A stretch of 64,000 nt of DNA from Isoptericola peretonis (GCA_023241745.1 JALQCY010000005.1:309612-373611); one strand, 5' to 3'. Counted from the stretch's first letter, positions 31,113-40,314 are shown. Numbers and translations: made by a program. The notes: generated by a model from the letters alone, not told the origin.

Positions 31113-31940
31113 ATGAGAGCTCGGAGCAGCAAGCAGCAGACGGCGGACGGCGGACGGGAGGCGACGGCGGGCACGCCGGGACTCGCGGTGGAGCTCCGCG
31201 GGGTCCGGCGGCAGTACGGGCGCGGCACGCGCACCGTGCACGCGCTGGCGGGCGTCGACCTGACGCTCCCGCGCGGCACGTTCACCGCGGTCATGGGCCC
31301 GTCCGGGTCCGGCAAGTCCACCTTCCTGCAGTGCGCCGCCGGGCTCGACCGGCCGTCGTCGGGGGCGGTGTTCCTGGGCGGCACCGACATCACCGCGATG
31401 GGCGAGGACGAGCTCACCGAGCTCCGGCGTGACCGCCTCGGCTTCGTGTTCCAGGCCTTCAACCTGCTGCCGTCGCTGAACGTGGAGCAGAACGTGCTCC
31501 TGCCGATGCGCCTGGCGGGCCAGCGCCAGGACCGCCGCCGGGCGGCCGCGGTGCTCGCCCAGGTCGGGCTCGCCGACAAGGGGCGGCGCCGGCCCGCGGA
31601 GCTGTCGGGGGGTCAGCAGCAACGCGTGGCCATCGCCCGCGCCCTCGTGACGAGCCCCGACGTGATCTTCGCCGACGAGCCGACCGGCGCCCTCGACACC
31701 GGGACCGCCACCGAGGTCCTCGGCATGCTCCGGCACGCCGTCGACACCCAGGGCGCGACCGTCGTCATGGTCACCCACGACCCGGCGGCCGCGGCCTGGG
31801 CCGACAGCGTGCTGTTCCTGTCCGACGGCGCCTTCGCCGGCCGGCTGGAGCACGGCTCGGCTGCGCAGATCGCCGCACGGATGTCCGCCCTCACCGCCCC
31901 CTCCTCCCGGGTGGGCGAGCTGGCCGGTGCCGCAGCATGA
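31113..31940 (+). CDS. ABC transporter ATP-binding protein (MacB/FtsE type)
   Basis: A 275-residue ATPase. Walker A is MGPSGSGKSTFLQCAAG, the signature is LSGGQQQRVAIARAL, Walker B with catalytic Glu is VIFADEPTGALD, and the switch His is in VMVTHD. The N-terminal LAVELRGVRRQYGRGTRTV is typical of three-component exporters that drive lipoprotein or antimicrobial peptide export. ATG 31113 follows an AGAGGA ribosome site by about seven bases. The next permease gene overlaps its stop as ATGA. Confidence 0.95.
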   Translation: MRARSSKQQTADGGREATAGTPGLAVELRGVRRQYGRGTRTVHALAGVDLTLPRGTFTAVMGPSGSGKSTFLQCAAGLDRPSSGAVFLGGTDITAMGEDELTELRRDRLGFVFQAFNLLPSLNVEQNVLLPMRLAGQRQDRRRAAAVLAQVGLADKGRRRPAELSGGQQQRVAIARALVTSPDVIFADEPTGALDTGTATEVLGMLRHAVDTQGATVVMVTHDPAAAAWADSVLFLSDGAFAGRLEHGSAAQIAARMSALTAPSSRVGELAGAAA

Positions 31941-34423
31941 GACGCCTCGTCCCCAACGGGCTCGCCCGCGCGGCCGTCCGGTCCAGGCCCGCGTCGTTCG
32001 CGGGCACCTTCGTCGCGCTGATGATGTCGGCGCTGATCATCGCGGCCTGCGGCATCCTGCTCCAGACCAGCCTGCAGGCGTCGGTACCGCCGGAGCGGTA
32101 CGCGAGCGCGCCCGTCGTCGTGGCCGCCGACCAGAACGAGTACGTCGTGACGGGCACGGGCGAGGACCGCGAGGCCGAGGCGGTCCCGCTGCCGGACACC
32201 GCGCGGGTGGACGTCGCGCTGGCGCAGGAGGTCGCCGCCGCACCGGGCGCGGCCGCCGCCGTCCCCGACGTCACGTTCCCCGTCCGCGCCCCCGGCGGGG
32301 CGCTCACCGCGCACGGCTGGGGCTCGCACACCTTCACGGGAGCGGAGCTGGTCTCCGGAGGTGCACCGGGGGCCGGCGAGGTCGTCCTCGCCGACGACGC
32401 CGCCCACGCCGAGGACGTCGGCGTCGGCGACACGGTCACGCTGCAGACCGCCTCGGGGCAGCAGGACTTCCGCGTCGCGGGTGTGGCCGAGGCAGGCCCG
32501 GCCGACGGGAGCGACCTCGCCTGGTTCGCCGACGTCGAGGCCCCGGCGCTCGCCGGGCACCCGGGCAGAGCGGACGCGATCGCCGTCCTGCCGCAGGACG
32601 GCACCGACGCCACGGCCCTCGCCGAGGCCGTCGCGGCGCGCACGGCGGGCTCCGGCGCCCAGGTGCTCGTGGGCGACGACCGCGGCGCCGTCGAGCAGCC
32701 CGGTCTCGCGACCGCCAAGCAGACACTGTTCGGCATCGGCGGGTCCTTCGGCGGCATCGCCGCGATCGTCGCGGTCTTCACCGCGGCCGGGACGGTGGCG
32801 CTGTCCGTGTCCCAGCGCGCCCGCGAGTTCGCGCTGCTGCGCGCCATCGGCGCCACCCCGCGGCAGGTCCGACGGGCCGTCGCGGCGGAGGCACTGCTCG
32901 TCGCCCCGCTCGCCGGGATCCTCGGATGCCTCCCCGGGATCGGGCTCGCGCACTGGTGGTTCGGGCAGCTGCAGGACCGCGGCGCGATCCCCGAGGCCGT
33001 CCAGGTGCACGTGTCGGCGTTCCCCCTCCTCGCCGCCGTCGGCGTCGGCCTGGTCACGGCGCTCGGTGCGGGCTGGATGGCCGGGCGCCGTCCCGCGCGG
33101 ACCAAGCCGGGCCAGGCGCTCACCGACGCGTCCCTCGAGCGGCTCCGCCCGGGAGGGGTCCGCACGGCGCTGGGCCTGGGCGCTCTCGTCGGCGCCCTGT
33201 TCCTCGGCGGCGTCTCCGCCGGCTCGACGGGCGACAGCGCCGCCGGCAGCGCCCTCGGCGTGGTGATGCTCTTCATGCTCGCCGTCGGGCTGCTCGGCCC
33301 GCTGGTGGCGCGGCTGTGCGCCGGCCTCTTCGGCCTGCCGCTGCGCGGGGCCGGGGCCGCCGCCTCCCTCGCGGCCGCCAACTCCCGCACCAACGCCCGC
33401 CGGCTCGCCTCGGCGACCACCCCGATCGTGCTCGCCATGGCGTTCGCCTCGACGCTGGTCTTCATGCACACGAGCGAGAACCACGCCGCCGAGGAGCAAC
33501 GGCGCGCGGGCCTCACCGCCGACCTCGTGATCACCGACCCGGACGGTCTGCCCGTGGACACCGCGGGACGTGCCGGCCGGGAACCGGGCGTCGAGGCCGC
33601 CGTCGGCGTCCTGGACACGCAGGTGCTGGTGCCCCTCGGCTCCGGCGAGCTGCAGTCGCTGCAGGGTGCCGCCACGCAGGGCGTCACCGGCTCGGGCGCC
33701 GAGCTCGCCCGGGTGCAGGACCTGGACGTACGCGCGGGGAGCCTCGACCGGCTCGGCGACGGCCGTGTCGCCGTCGACCAGACCCTCGCCGCGGCGGCGA
33801 AGGTCGGCGTCGGCGACCCGCTGCCGCTCTACCTGCCCGACGGCACCGAGGCGAGCCCCGAGGTCGTCGCCGTCTACGGCCGGGGGCTCGGCCTGGCGAC
33901 CGTGACGATGGACCGGGCGTCCCTCGACGGCCACGTCACCTCCGGCTTCGACAGCACCGTGCTGGTGAGCGGCGGCTCTGCCGAGTCGCTCGCGCGACTG
34001 GGTGTCGTCGCCGACGCCTCCGGCTACGCCGCCGCGCAGAGCCCGGAGGCTCGACTGGGCGCCTGGATGAACAGCACCATGGCAGCGGTGCTCGGTGGCT
34101 TCGCCGCCGTCGCCGCGGTCAACACGCTCGTCATGACCGTCCTCGACCGACGGCGCGAGCTGGGGGTGCTGCGGCTGGTCGGGGCCACCCGGCAGCAGGT
34201 GCTGCGGATGCTCCGGTGGGAGGGGCTGCTGGTCTCCGCCATCGGCGTGGTGCTCGGCACCGCGATCGCCGCGGCGACGCTCGTGCCGATGATGAACGGC
34301 ACCACCGGCGCGCTCCCGTACGTGCCACCCCTGCTGTACGGGTCGTTCGTGGCGGCCGCCGTCGGCCTGGCCCTGGCCGCCGTCGCCCTGCCGGCGCGAG
34401 CCGCCCTGCGCCGCTGGGGGTGA
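31937..34423 (+). CDS. FtsX-like ABC transporter permease
   Basis: An 828-residue membrane protein with two FtsX-type halves. After a first helix (FVALMMSALIIAACGILL) comes a large extracytoplasmic domain (residues about 45-255), then a helical block with AIVAVFTAAGTVALSVSQRAREFALLRAIGATPRQVRRA, the cytoplasmic coupling motif. More helices, a second outside domain with VRAGSLDRLG-like sequence, and a final block with VMTVLDRRRELGVLRLVGATRQQVLRMLRWEG and VPPLLYGSFVAAAVGLALAAV follow. It forms the pore for the upstream ATPase, likely for export or mechanotransmission related to the sensed signal. Confidence 0.93.
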   Translation: MRRLVPNGLARAAVRSRPASFAGTFVALMMSALIIAACGILLQTSLQASVPPERYASAPVVVAADQNEYVVTGTGEDREAEAVPLPDTARVDVALAQEVAAAPGAAAAVPDVTFPVRAPGGALTAHGWGSHTFTGAELVSGGAPGAGEVVLADDAAHAEDVGVGDTVTLQTASGQQDFRVAGVAEAGPADGSDLAWFADVEAPALAGHPGRADAIAVLPQDGTDATALAEAVAARTAGSGAQVLVGDDRGAVEQPGLATAKQTLFGIGGSFGGIAAIVAVFTAAGTVALSVSQRAREFALLRAIGATPRQVRRAVAAEALLVAPLAGILGCLPGIGLAHWWFGQLQDRGAIPEAVQVHVSAFPLLAAVGVGLVTALGAGWMAGRRPARTKPGQALTDASLERLRPGGVRTALGLGALVGALFLGGVSAGSTGDSAAGSALGVVMLFMLAVGLLGPLVARLCAGLFGLPLRGAGAAASLAAANSRTNARRLASATTPIVLAMAFASTLVFMHTSENHAAEEQRRAGLTADLVITDPDGLPVDTAGRAGREPGVEAAVGVLDTQVLVPLGSGELQSLQGAATQGVTGSGAELARVQDLDVRAGSLDRLGDGRVAVDQTLAAAAKVGVGDPLPLYLPDGTEASPEVVAVYGRGLGLATVTMDRASLDGHVTSGFDSTVLVSGGSAESLARLGVVADASGYAAAQSPEARLGAWMNSTMAAVLGGFAAVAAVNTLVMTVLDRRRELGVLRLVGATRQQVLRMLRWEGLLVSAIGVVLGTAIAAATLVPMMNGTTGALPYVPPLLYGSFVAAAVGLALAAVALPARAALRRWG

Positions 34424-34678
34424 CGTCCGTGCCGAGGAGATGCCCGGCTGGGACATCTGCAGCTCGCGACGTGGAGCGACGGCGGCGCCTACCTGCACCT
34501 GGCGTTCCTGGGCCGCCCGGCGCGCGTGCTGCAGTTCCGCGGGTCGCCGCTGCTGGACTGGGCGGAGAACCTGCCCGACGTGCCGCCGGAGGTGCTGCGC
34601 GTCGACGCAGGGTTCGTGACGGCCCGCCTCGTCGACGCCGTCGGCGGCGAGGTCGGGGCCGCACGGCCCGCGGGCTGA
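34424..34678 (+). other. start-less reading frame after the permease, possible gene remnant
   Basis: Immediately after the permease stop, in the same frame, the sequence codes for LGHLQLATWSDGGAYLHLAF, then RVLQFRGSPLLDWAENLPDVPPEVL and FVTARLVDAVGGEV before a stop at 34678. The composition and lack of rare codons look like real protein, but no ATG, GTG or TTG opens it at a useful place; the first in-frame GTG comes mid-domain. It may be a truncated or frameshifted gene or the tail of a read-through product. ATG 34460 in another frame could be the original start, lost by an indel. Confidence 0.4.
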
Positions 34679-34686
34679 CGGGTCGG

Positions 34687-35532
34687 CTACCCGCGGAACA
34701 CGTCGACCTGGCCGCCGGCCCACGCCGCGAACGACGTGGCCGGACGCCCGAGCACTCCCTCGACGTCCGGGCTCACCCGGACCTCCTCGGGCGTCGGGCG
34801 TCCGAGGATGTCGAGCGTGCCGTCCGCCACGGGCTCGGGCATCACCCGCAGCAGCTGCGCGCGGGCCTGGTCGTGACCCAGCTCGACGAACGTCAGCTCC
34901 TCGCCGAGCGCCGCTCCGAGGAGCTCGGCCCGGCGCCGCGGGCTGGTCGGCTCCGGGCCGGTGAGGGTGTACGTCCGCCCCGCGTGGCCGTCGCCGGCGA
35001 GCGCCGCCGCGGCCACCTCCGCGATGTCGAGGGGGTCCACGGCGGGGAGCGCGACGTCGGCGTACGGCGCGAAGACGGTGCGCTGCGCCCGGATCGACGG
35101 CACCCAGGCGAACGCGTTGGTGGTGAAGCCCCCCGGTCGCAGGACGGTCCACTCCAGGCCGGACGAGCGCACCTCGGCCTCGAGCGCCGCGAGCGGCGCG
35201 TGCGAGACCGACCCGGGCCGGGTGCCCGCGGCCTGCGACGACAGGAGGACGACGCGGCTCACGCCGGCCCCGGCCGCCCGCCCCAGGACGGCGCGCCCGT
35301 CGACATGGCCGCCCGCGCCGGAGACCAGGAGGAACAGCGCCTTCGCGCCCCGCAGGACCGGCACCAGGGCGTCGGCGTCGGCGAGGTCAGCGACCATCGG
35401 CGTGACCCCGCGGCGCGCCGGCGGCGGCGACGTCACCCCGCGAGAGACGGCGGTGACCGCGTGCCCGGCCCCCGCCAGGAAGTCCACGAGCGGCCGGCCG
35501 ACATTGCCCGTGGCACCGGTGACGACGATCAT
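34687..35532 (-). CDS. NmrA-like NAD(P)-binding protein
   Basis: A 281-residue atypical SDR with the N-terminal TGATGNVGRPLVDFLAGAGHAV nucleotide-binding turn, followed by VVLLSSQAAGTRPGS and a WTVLRPGGF motif, and C-terminal helices used in substrate binding. Members include NAD(P)H-sensing regulators (NmrA) and quinone or azoreductase-type proteins; the Tyr-x-x-x-Lys pair is not evident, so it may be a sensor and not a dehydrogenase. AAGGAG precedes ATG 35532 by six bases. It is divergent from an HxlR regulator, which probably controls it. Confidence 0.8.
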   Translation of the reverse strand: MIVVTGATGNVGRPLVDFLAGAGHAVTAVSRGVTSPPPARRGVTPMVADLADADALVPVLRGAKALFLLVSGAGGHVDGRAVLGRAAGAGVSRVVLLSSQAAGTRPGSVSHAPLAALEAEVRSSGLEWTVLRPGGFTTNAFAWVPSIRAQRTVFAPYADVALPAVDPLDIAEVAAAALAGDGHAGRTYTLTGPEPTSPRRRAELLGAALGEELTFVELGHDQARAQLLRVMPEPVADGTLDILGRPTPEEVRVSPDVEGVLGRPATSFAAWAGGQVDVFRG

Positions 35533-35653
35533 GAGCTGCTCCTTCGGATACGTCCTCCGGACCGGACGGCCCGGGTCGCGCCCCTTCGGCGGCGACATGG
35601 GCAACCTAGGAGCCGACGTCGAGCAGGTTCCCCCAGGTAAGTATTGGAGCGGC

Positions 35654-36025
35654 ATGACCCTCACCGATTCCGATCCGCTGGCGGCGTGCCGGATCAGCCC
35701 TGCCGTCGACCTGCTCTTCAGCCGCTGGACGACGCCGATCCTGTGGACGCTCCATCAGTCGGGGGCCGTACGGTTCGGCGAGCTCGCGCGGCAGCTGGGC
35801 GGCATCACGCCCAAGGTCCTCACCCAGCGGCTCCGGCAGCTCGAGCGCGACGGCCTCGTGCTGCGGCACTACCACGCCGAGGTGCCGCCCCGCGTGGAGT
35901 ACGAGATCACCGACCTCGGCCGCAGCCTGTCGCCGGTCTTCGCCGCCCTCGCCGACTGGACGGACGAGCACCTCCCGGCCGTCGAGAGCGCGCGCAGCAC
36001 CTACACCGGTCCGCTCCCGCGGTAG
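35654..36025 (+). CDS. HxlR-family transcriptional regulator
   Basis: A 123-residue winged-helix protein. Cys14 in PLAACRISPAVDLLFSRWTTPILW is in the place of the redox-sensing cysteine of HxlR/QorR/YodB proteins. The recognition helix region GELARQLGGITPKVLTQRLRQLERDGLVLR and wing (EVPPRVEYEITDLGRSL) complete the fold. It is transcribed away from the NmrA-like gene across a 121-bp gap, the classic layout in which the regulator represses a quinone- or electrophile-inducible reductase. The inducer is unknown. Confidence 0.92.
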   Translation: MTLTDSDPLAACRISPAVDLLFSRWTTPILWTLHQSGAVRFGELARQLGGITPKVLTQRLRQLERDGLVLRHYHAEVPPRVEYEITDLGRSLSPVFAALADWTDEHLPAVESARSTYTGPLPR

Positions 36026-36050
36026 CCGCGGCGGGTCGCGCCGCCGGCGG

Positions 36051-36527
36051 TCAGAGCGCCTTGCGCATCTGCTGGGTGACGACCTCGTAGCCGGACGACG
36101 AGTAGAGACCGCGGGCCGTGGCGTTCTTCCCGAAGACGTTCAGCTCCAACGCCACGGCACCGGCCTGCCGGGCCGCGTCCTCCGCCGCGGCCAGCAGCGC
36201 ACGACCGAAGCCCTGCCCTCTCCGGTCCTCGAGCACCTCGATGTCGAACAGGAACGCCACGCCCGGCGCGCCGCGCGGGTGGTCCAGCGCCACCCACACC
36301 CGGCCGACCGGCTCGCCGTCCGCGTCCATGCCGCGCAGGAACAGCATCCGCTCCGTCGCAGCCCCCTCCGGCAGCAGCCGCGCGTTCTCCTCCCTCGCCC
36401 GCTGCACCGCACCGTCGGCCGGCCACGTACCGGCGGCGACCTGCTCGGCCGCGTAGTCCTCCGCCAGCATCGCCTGCCACTCCTCGAACTCTGTCGGAGT
36501 CATGGGGCGCAGCGTCACCGTCGTCAT
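36051..36527 (-). CDS. GNAT-family N-acetyltransferase
   Basis: A 158-residue acetyl-CoA-dependent acyltransferase. After MTTVTLRPMTPTEFEEWQAM the characteristic beta4-alpha3 segment reads VAFLFDIEVLEDRRGQGFGRALLAAAED (the R-G-Q-G-F/Y-G acetyl-CoA pyrophosphate loop), and the C-terminal half contains LELNVFGKNATARGLYSSSGYE, the motif shared by RimI-like enzymes. The acetyl acceptor is unknown. ATG 36527 has no clear ribosome site. Confidence 0.9.
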   Translation of the reverse strand: MTTVTLRPMTPTEFEEWQAMLAEDYAAEQVAAGTWPADGAVQRAREENARLLPEGAATERMLFLRGMDADGEPVGRVWVALDHPRGAPGVAFLFDIEVLEDRRGQGFGRALLAAAEDAARQAGAVALELNVFGKNATARGLYSSSGYEVVTQQMRKAL

Positions 36528-36559
36528 GCGGGCATGGTGACACAGCCCCGATCGGCGCA

Positions 36560-38185
36560 TCAGAACGGTGGCGGACCGGGATCGGCGGTTCGAGGCGCCG
36601 GACCCCGCCGCCGAGCCTCGGGACGTTTCGACTCGGGACGCTTCGCCTCGGGACGCTTCACCTCCGACGAGCGGAGCCTCGGACGTCGAGTCTCCGGACG
36701 TCGGGGCTCCGGACGTCCGCGATGGGTGCGCCCCGTGGGCGACGTCCAGGTCAGGAGGCCGTCGGGGGCGCGGGCGACGCGCCATCCCGTCTGGTGCTTC
36801 AGCACGTGATGATGACGGCACAGAGTGGTGAGGTTGTCCGCGACGGTGGGCCCACCGTCCACCCAGGCGCGCACGTGGTCGACGTCGCATCGAGCGGCCG
36901 CGCGCGTGCAGCCGGGGAACGCGCACGTGACGTCGCGGGCCTGGAGCAGCGCTCGCAGGGCGGCCGGCACCGTGTACGTGCCGGGGTCGGCGGTCAGCAC
37001 GGTCCCGTCGACCGGGTCGACCAGCAGCCGGCGCAGCGACGGGGCCTTCGCCGTCAGACGGACCGCGGTCTCCGCGTCGACGGGCGTCTCCCCGTCGAGC
37101 TCCGCGACGTCGGCACCTCCGACCCTCCCGCGCGCCCTGCTGTCGGCATCGTCGGACGGGCCGCCGCCCAGCAGCGTGAGGACCGGGACCGTGACCCGCA
37201 CCGTGGGGGAGATCCGGTGCGCCAGACCGGCCAGGTCCGGCACGGCGCCCGCTCCACCGCCGTCGTCGGGACCCGCCAGGAGGAGGGCGGCGAACGCGTC
37301 GGCGCGCAGCTGCCCGGTCTCGCGAGGGTCGCCACCGTCGCGAGCGGTCCGCGCGGCGCGGGAGATCCGGTCGTGGATCGCGTGCGCCTGTGCGGCGGGC
37401 AGGTGGGCGGTCAGCCAGGCCATGCCGTCGGCTGCCGGGTCGAGGTAGACCGCCCGCTTCTCGACGGCGGCACGGTGCCGGACGGTCAGCGGCACGGGGT
37501 GCGCCCTGTCCCGCGCGCGACGCAGCAGGCGGCGGAACTGCGGCAGCGTGGCGTGCCCGGCGGCCGGGAGGACTGCCGACTCGACCTGACGCCGGGCGTC
37601 GTCCGGCAGCTCGGCGAGAGTGTCGGCGAGCGCGTGGGCGTGCGCCATGGAGAACCGCCCTCGGCACAGCCCCACCAGCGCGGGCTCCGCGCCGGGGCCG
37701 TCACCAGGCGCGCCCGACGCGTCCAGCGCCGCGCCGGTCAGCGTGCGGGCCGTGTCGACCAGGTGCGACGCCTGCTGCTCAGGCAACCGCAGGGCCGTCG
37801 CGAGGTCCGCCGTGAACGCCCGCGCCGCGAGCTCGTGCCTCCGCGCGGCCGACGCCCGGCGCAGCTCCGGGTGACCCTCGTCGAGCAACGTGCGGGCGCA
37901 GCCGGCCGCGGCGCGGCGCGCCCGTTCGACCGCGAGCAGCCGGGCGCCCTCCAGCGCGTCGATGCGTGCCTGGATCTCGACGGCCTCGTCGATCGCCGCC
38001 GACACGTCGTGCAGCGACGGGCGCGGTCCCGGGTCCGCCCTCCGCAGCACGTCAGCGACGTCGACGACAGCGGTGACACCGTCTCTCACGCTCGGTGCAC
38101 GCGATCGAGCGCGGGCAGCGACCGCGCCCCATCCGTAATCCTGCGCACCGAGGGCATCTCCACCCCCGCTCGATCTCTCGAACAT
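36560..38185 (-). CDS. DUF222/HNH endonuclease-domain protein
   Basis: A 541-residue protein of the actinobacterial 13E12-like family. The long N-terminal DUF222 region has helical phrases such as HELAARAFTADLATALRLPE and GRFSMAHAHALADTLAELP. The C-terminal HNH nuclease motif is CAFPGCTRAAARCDVDHV...NLTTLCRHHHVLKH, with zinc-binding Cys pairs and catalytic His. After it comes a basic tail with KRPEA/KRPES repeats encoded by 15-bp DNA repeats. Family function is unclear; some lie near mobile elements or in restriction contexts, but no such neighbours are present. ATG 38185 is seven bases after a TAGGAT box. Confidence 0.88.
   Translation of the reverse strand: MFERSSGGGDALGAQDYGWGAVAARARSRAPSVRDGVTAVVDVADVLRRADPGPRPSLHDVSAAIDEAVEIQARIDALEGARLLAVERARRAAAGCARTLLDEGHPELRRASAARRHELAARAFTADLATALRLPEQQASHLVDTARTLTGAALDASGAPGDGPGAEPALVGLCRGRFSMAHAHALADTLAELPDDARRQVESAVLPAAGHATLPQFRRLLRRARDRAHPVPLTVRHRAAVEKRAVYLDPAADGMAWLTAHLPAAQAHAIHDRISRAARTARDGGDPRETGQLRADAFAALLLAGPDDGGGAGAVPDLAGLAHRISPTVRVTVPVLTLLGGGPSDDADSRARGRVGGADVAELDGETPVDAETAVRLTAKAPSLRRLLVDPVDGTVLTADPGTYTVPAALRALLQARDVTCAFPGCTRAAARCDVDHVRAWVDGGPTVADNLTTLCRHHHVLKHQTGWRVARAPDGLLTWTSPTGRTHRGRPEPRRPETRRPRLRSSEVKRPEAKRPESKRPEARRRGPAPRTADPGPPPF
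36617..36661. repeat. 15-bp repeats in the HNH protein tail
   Basis: Three contiguous 15-bp units (CTCGGGACGCTTCGC and near variants) on the plus strand encode a KRPEA/KRPES repeat in the basic tail of the minus-strand HNH gene. Confidence 0.85.
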
Positions 38186-38198
38186 GCGTTCGATCCTA
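38183..38198 (-). promoter_or_regulatory. leaderless promoter of the HNH gene
   Basis: On the minus strand TAGGAT (38198-38193), seven bases, ATG 38185; no Shine-Dalgarno. Confidence 0.5.
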
Positions 38199-38264
38199 TC
38201 GACGGCCTGGGCCCCGCCACATGGGCCTGTGGACGACCGCCGGCCGCAGTCTCGGACCGTGCAC

Positions 38265-38927
38265 TCAGTCGTCGACGGGCTCCCCGGTGGGGTCGTTCGC
38301 GACGACGGCGTCGAGCCGCTCGCCGCCCACGGGGTGCCGCTGCCAGTCCACCAGCCTCCAGCCCCGCGCGGGGTCGCCGTCGACCTCGATGAGGCCCGTG
38401 TTGGCGAGCGGGGTGTGCGCCAGCTCCTCGACGTCGAGCCCGCGCACGCGCGCCCCGGCCCACGAGCGGATCGCGGCGCCGTGCGAGACGGCCAGCACCA
38501 CGCCGTGGTCGCGTACCGCGAGCGCCGCGACGGCGTCGTCGAACCGGTCGAGGAAGGTGTCGCCGTCGGGCCCGCCCGGCATGCGGCGGCCACGGTCGCC
38601 GCGCGACCAGGCGAAGACGGTCTCGAGGTAGGTGTGGTGGTCGTCGAGGTCGGCGGACATCTCGAGGGCGCCGGCCTCGATCTCGCGGAGCCCGTCGAGC
38701 ACCGTGGGCCGCAGGGTGCGGTCGGCGGCCAGCGGGCCGGCGGTGAGGGACGTCCGCAGGAGCGACGACACCGCCAGCGCGTCGATGGGACGGCCGTCCA
38801 GCGCGGTGGGGACGGCGGCGGCCTGGCGCTCGCCGAGCGGGGTGAGTCGCGGCCCGGGGGCGCCGGTGTCGAGCAGGCCCGCCACGTTGGAGGGGGTCTG
38901 GCCGTGGCGCAGCAGGAGAAGACGCAT
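38265..38927 (-). CDS. histidine phosphatase superfamily protein
   Basis: A 220-residue branch-1 phosphatase. The N-terminal LLLLRHGQTPSN carries the catalytic RHG histidine, and AVSHGAAIRSW the second active-site His; REIEAGALE supplies the acidic residue used for proton transfer. Members dephosphorylate sugar phosphates, nucleotides or cofactors; substrate cannot be read here. ATG 38927 has GGAGG eight bases upstream, located in the last codons of the MFS gene four bases away, so the two form an operon. Confidence 0.9.
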   Translation of the reverse strand: MRLLLLRHGQTPSNVAGLLDTGAPGPRLTPLGERQAAAVPTALDGRPIDALAVSSLLRTSLTAGPLAADRTLRPTVLDGLREIEAGALEMSADLDDHHTYLETVFAWSRGDRGRRMPGGPDGDTFLDRFDDAVAALAVRDHGVVLAVSHGAAIRSWAGARVRGLDVEELAHTPLANTGLIEVDGDPARGWRLVDWQRHPVGGERLDAVVANDPTGEPVDD

Positions 38928-38931
38928 GGTC

Positions 38932-40239
38932 CTAGCCTCCGCCATCGGCGGGTGCCGGCGCGCCACGGGGAGCTCTGCGCCGCCCGTACACCGCAGGTGC
39001 GACACGCCCCTGTCCGGCGGGACGGGCCGCCGGCCGGCGGGCGCCCAGCCGCCACGCGACCAGCAGCCCGACGACGGCGGCCGCGACCTGCACCGCGCCG
39101 GTGGCGACGAGCACCGGCCCGGCACCGAACCACCCGATGAGTGCGCCGCCCACCAGCAGCCCCAGCGACGCCCCGCCGGAGTGCAGCACCGTCTCGGCGG
39201 TGAACGCGGCGCGCCGGTCGGCGCCCGACGTCCGCTCGCTGATCAGCGCGTTGAGGGCGGCGATGCCCCACGGCGTCGCCGCGCCGCCCAGGGCGGACAC
39301 GAGCGCGACCCCGACGAGGTTCGGCACCACCACGGGGAGCGCGGCGAACGCGAGGCCGAGCACGGCCCACGTGCCGACGGCCGTGGCGAGCCGCGGCAGC
39401 CGGTCGACCAGCAGCGGGGCCACCAGGGACGCGGCCACCGAGGCCGCGCCGTAACCGCTCATGCCGGCCGCGATCAGCGCGCCGGGCCTCCCGTGCTCGA
39501 CGCCGAGGACGGCCAGGCCGAGCGTGAAGCCGAACCAGCACAGACCCCCGACGCCGGCTGTCACGACCCCGACCGCGACCTGCGGGTGAGCGCGCAGCAC
39601 GACGCCCACGCGGGCCGGCCGTGCGACGTCGCCGGTCGCGGGCGCGCGGCCACCCGCCCCCGGCACGGCGAGCATCGCCCCGGCACAGCCGAGCACGACG
39701 GCGGTCTGGCACCAGAGCAGGGGACCCGGCCCCCACCCCACCACGAGCCAGGCCCCGAGCGGGGGCGCGAAGATCATCGACACACGGTGGGCGAGGTCCT
39801 GCCACGCGAGCCACCGCGCCGGCGTGCCGCCCGCCGTCTCGAAACCCGCCGCCCCACCGACCTCGGCGAGGTCCGCGACGAGCGCGCGTTCCGCCGGGCC
39901 CAGGAGCGCCGCGGCCACCCCGGTCACGAGTCCCGACGCGCACAGGCTGACCGCCTCGACGTGCCCGCCGAGCGCGGCGAGGGGCACGATCGCCAGCCCC
40001 GCGGCCTGCACGAGCATCACGGCGGCGAGCGCGCGCCCGGTCACCAGCCGCTCGCGCAGCCCCCGGCCCCACCAGCCGACCGTCAGCAGGGGCAGCCCGG
40101 ACATGCCGCCCACGAGCCCGGTGGCCCACGCCTCGCCCGTCTCGGCGAGGGCGACGAGCGGCAGCGCGACAGCGGTGATCCGCGCACCCACCCAGGTGAG
40201 GAAGGTGAACGCGGTGAGAGTCAGGAGGGGACGGCGCAT
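38932..40239 (-). CDS. MFS transporter
   Basis: A 435-residue major facilitator protein with about twelve hydrophobic helices. The N-terminal LTLTAFTFLTWVGARITAVALPLVAL and the loop between helices 2 and 3 (GWWGRGLRERLVTGR) are typical. A central cytoplasmic loop separates two six-helix halves, and the second begins VGVVTAGVGGLCWFGFTLGLAVLG. Composition suggests a drug or metabolite exporter; no substrate motif is visible. It is divergent from a LysR-type regulator that probably controls it and is followed four bases later by the histidine phosphatase. Confidence 0.9.
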   Translation of the reverse strand: MRRPLLTLTAFTFLTWVGARITAVALPLVALAETGEAWATGLVGGMSGLPLLTVGWWGRGLRERLVTGRALAAVMLVQAAGLAIVPLAALGGHVEAVSLCASGLVTGVAAALLGPAERALVADLAEVGGAAGFETAGGTPARWLAWQDLAHRVSMIFAPPLGAWLVVGWGPGPLLWCQTAVVLGCAGAMLAVPGAGGRAPATGDVARPARVGVVLRAHPQVAVGVVTAGVGGLCWFGFTLGLAVLGVEHGRPGALIAAGMSGYGAASVAASLVAPLLVDRLPRLATAVGTWAVLGLAFAALPVVVPNLVGVALVSALGGAATPWGIAALNALISERTSGADRRAAFTAETVLHSGGASLGLLVGGALIGWFGAGPVLVATGAVQVAAAVVGLLVAWRLGARRPAARPAGQGRVAPAVYGRRRAPRGAPAPADGGG

Positions 40240-40299
40240 GCCTCGATCCTCGGCAGCCGCGGCGGGCGCCGGTAGACGGCGGGAGCGGCGCGCTGCTCA

Positions 40300-40314
40300 T
40301 ACGCTGGCGGCATG
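40300..40314 (+). promoter_or_regulatory. leaderless promoter of the LysR-type gene
   Basis: TACGCT (40300-40305), six bases, ATG 40312; no Shine-Dalgarno. Confidence 0.5.

Noticed and set aside
31927..35640. 1237-codon plus-strand frame through the permease and epimerase-like region
   Set aside because: Out of frame with the FtsX-like permease; Arg/Gly/Pro-rich composition and no recognisable motif.
35533..35653. HxlR operator in the NmrA/HxlR gap
   Set aside because: CCTAGG and ACCT/AGGT pieces are seen but no convincing long inverted repeat.
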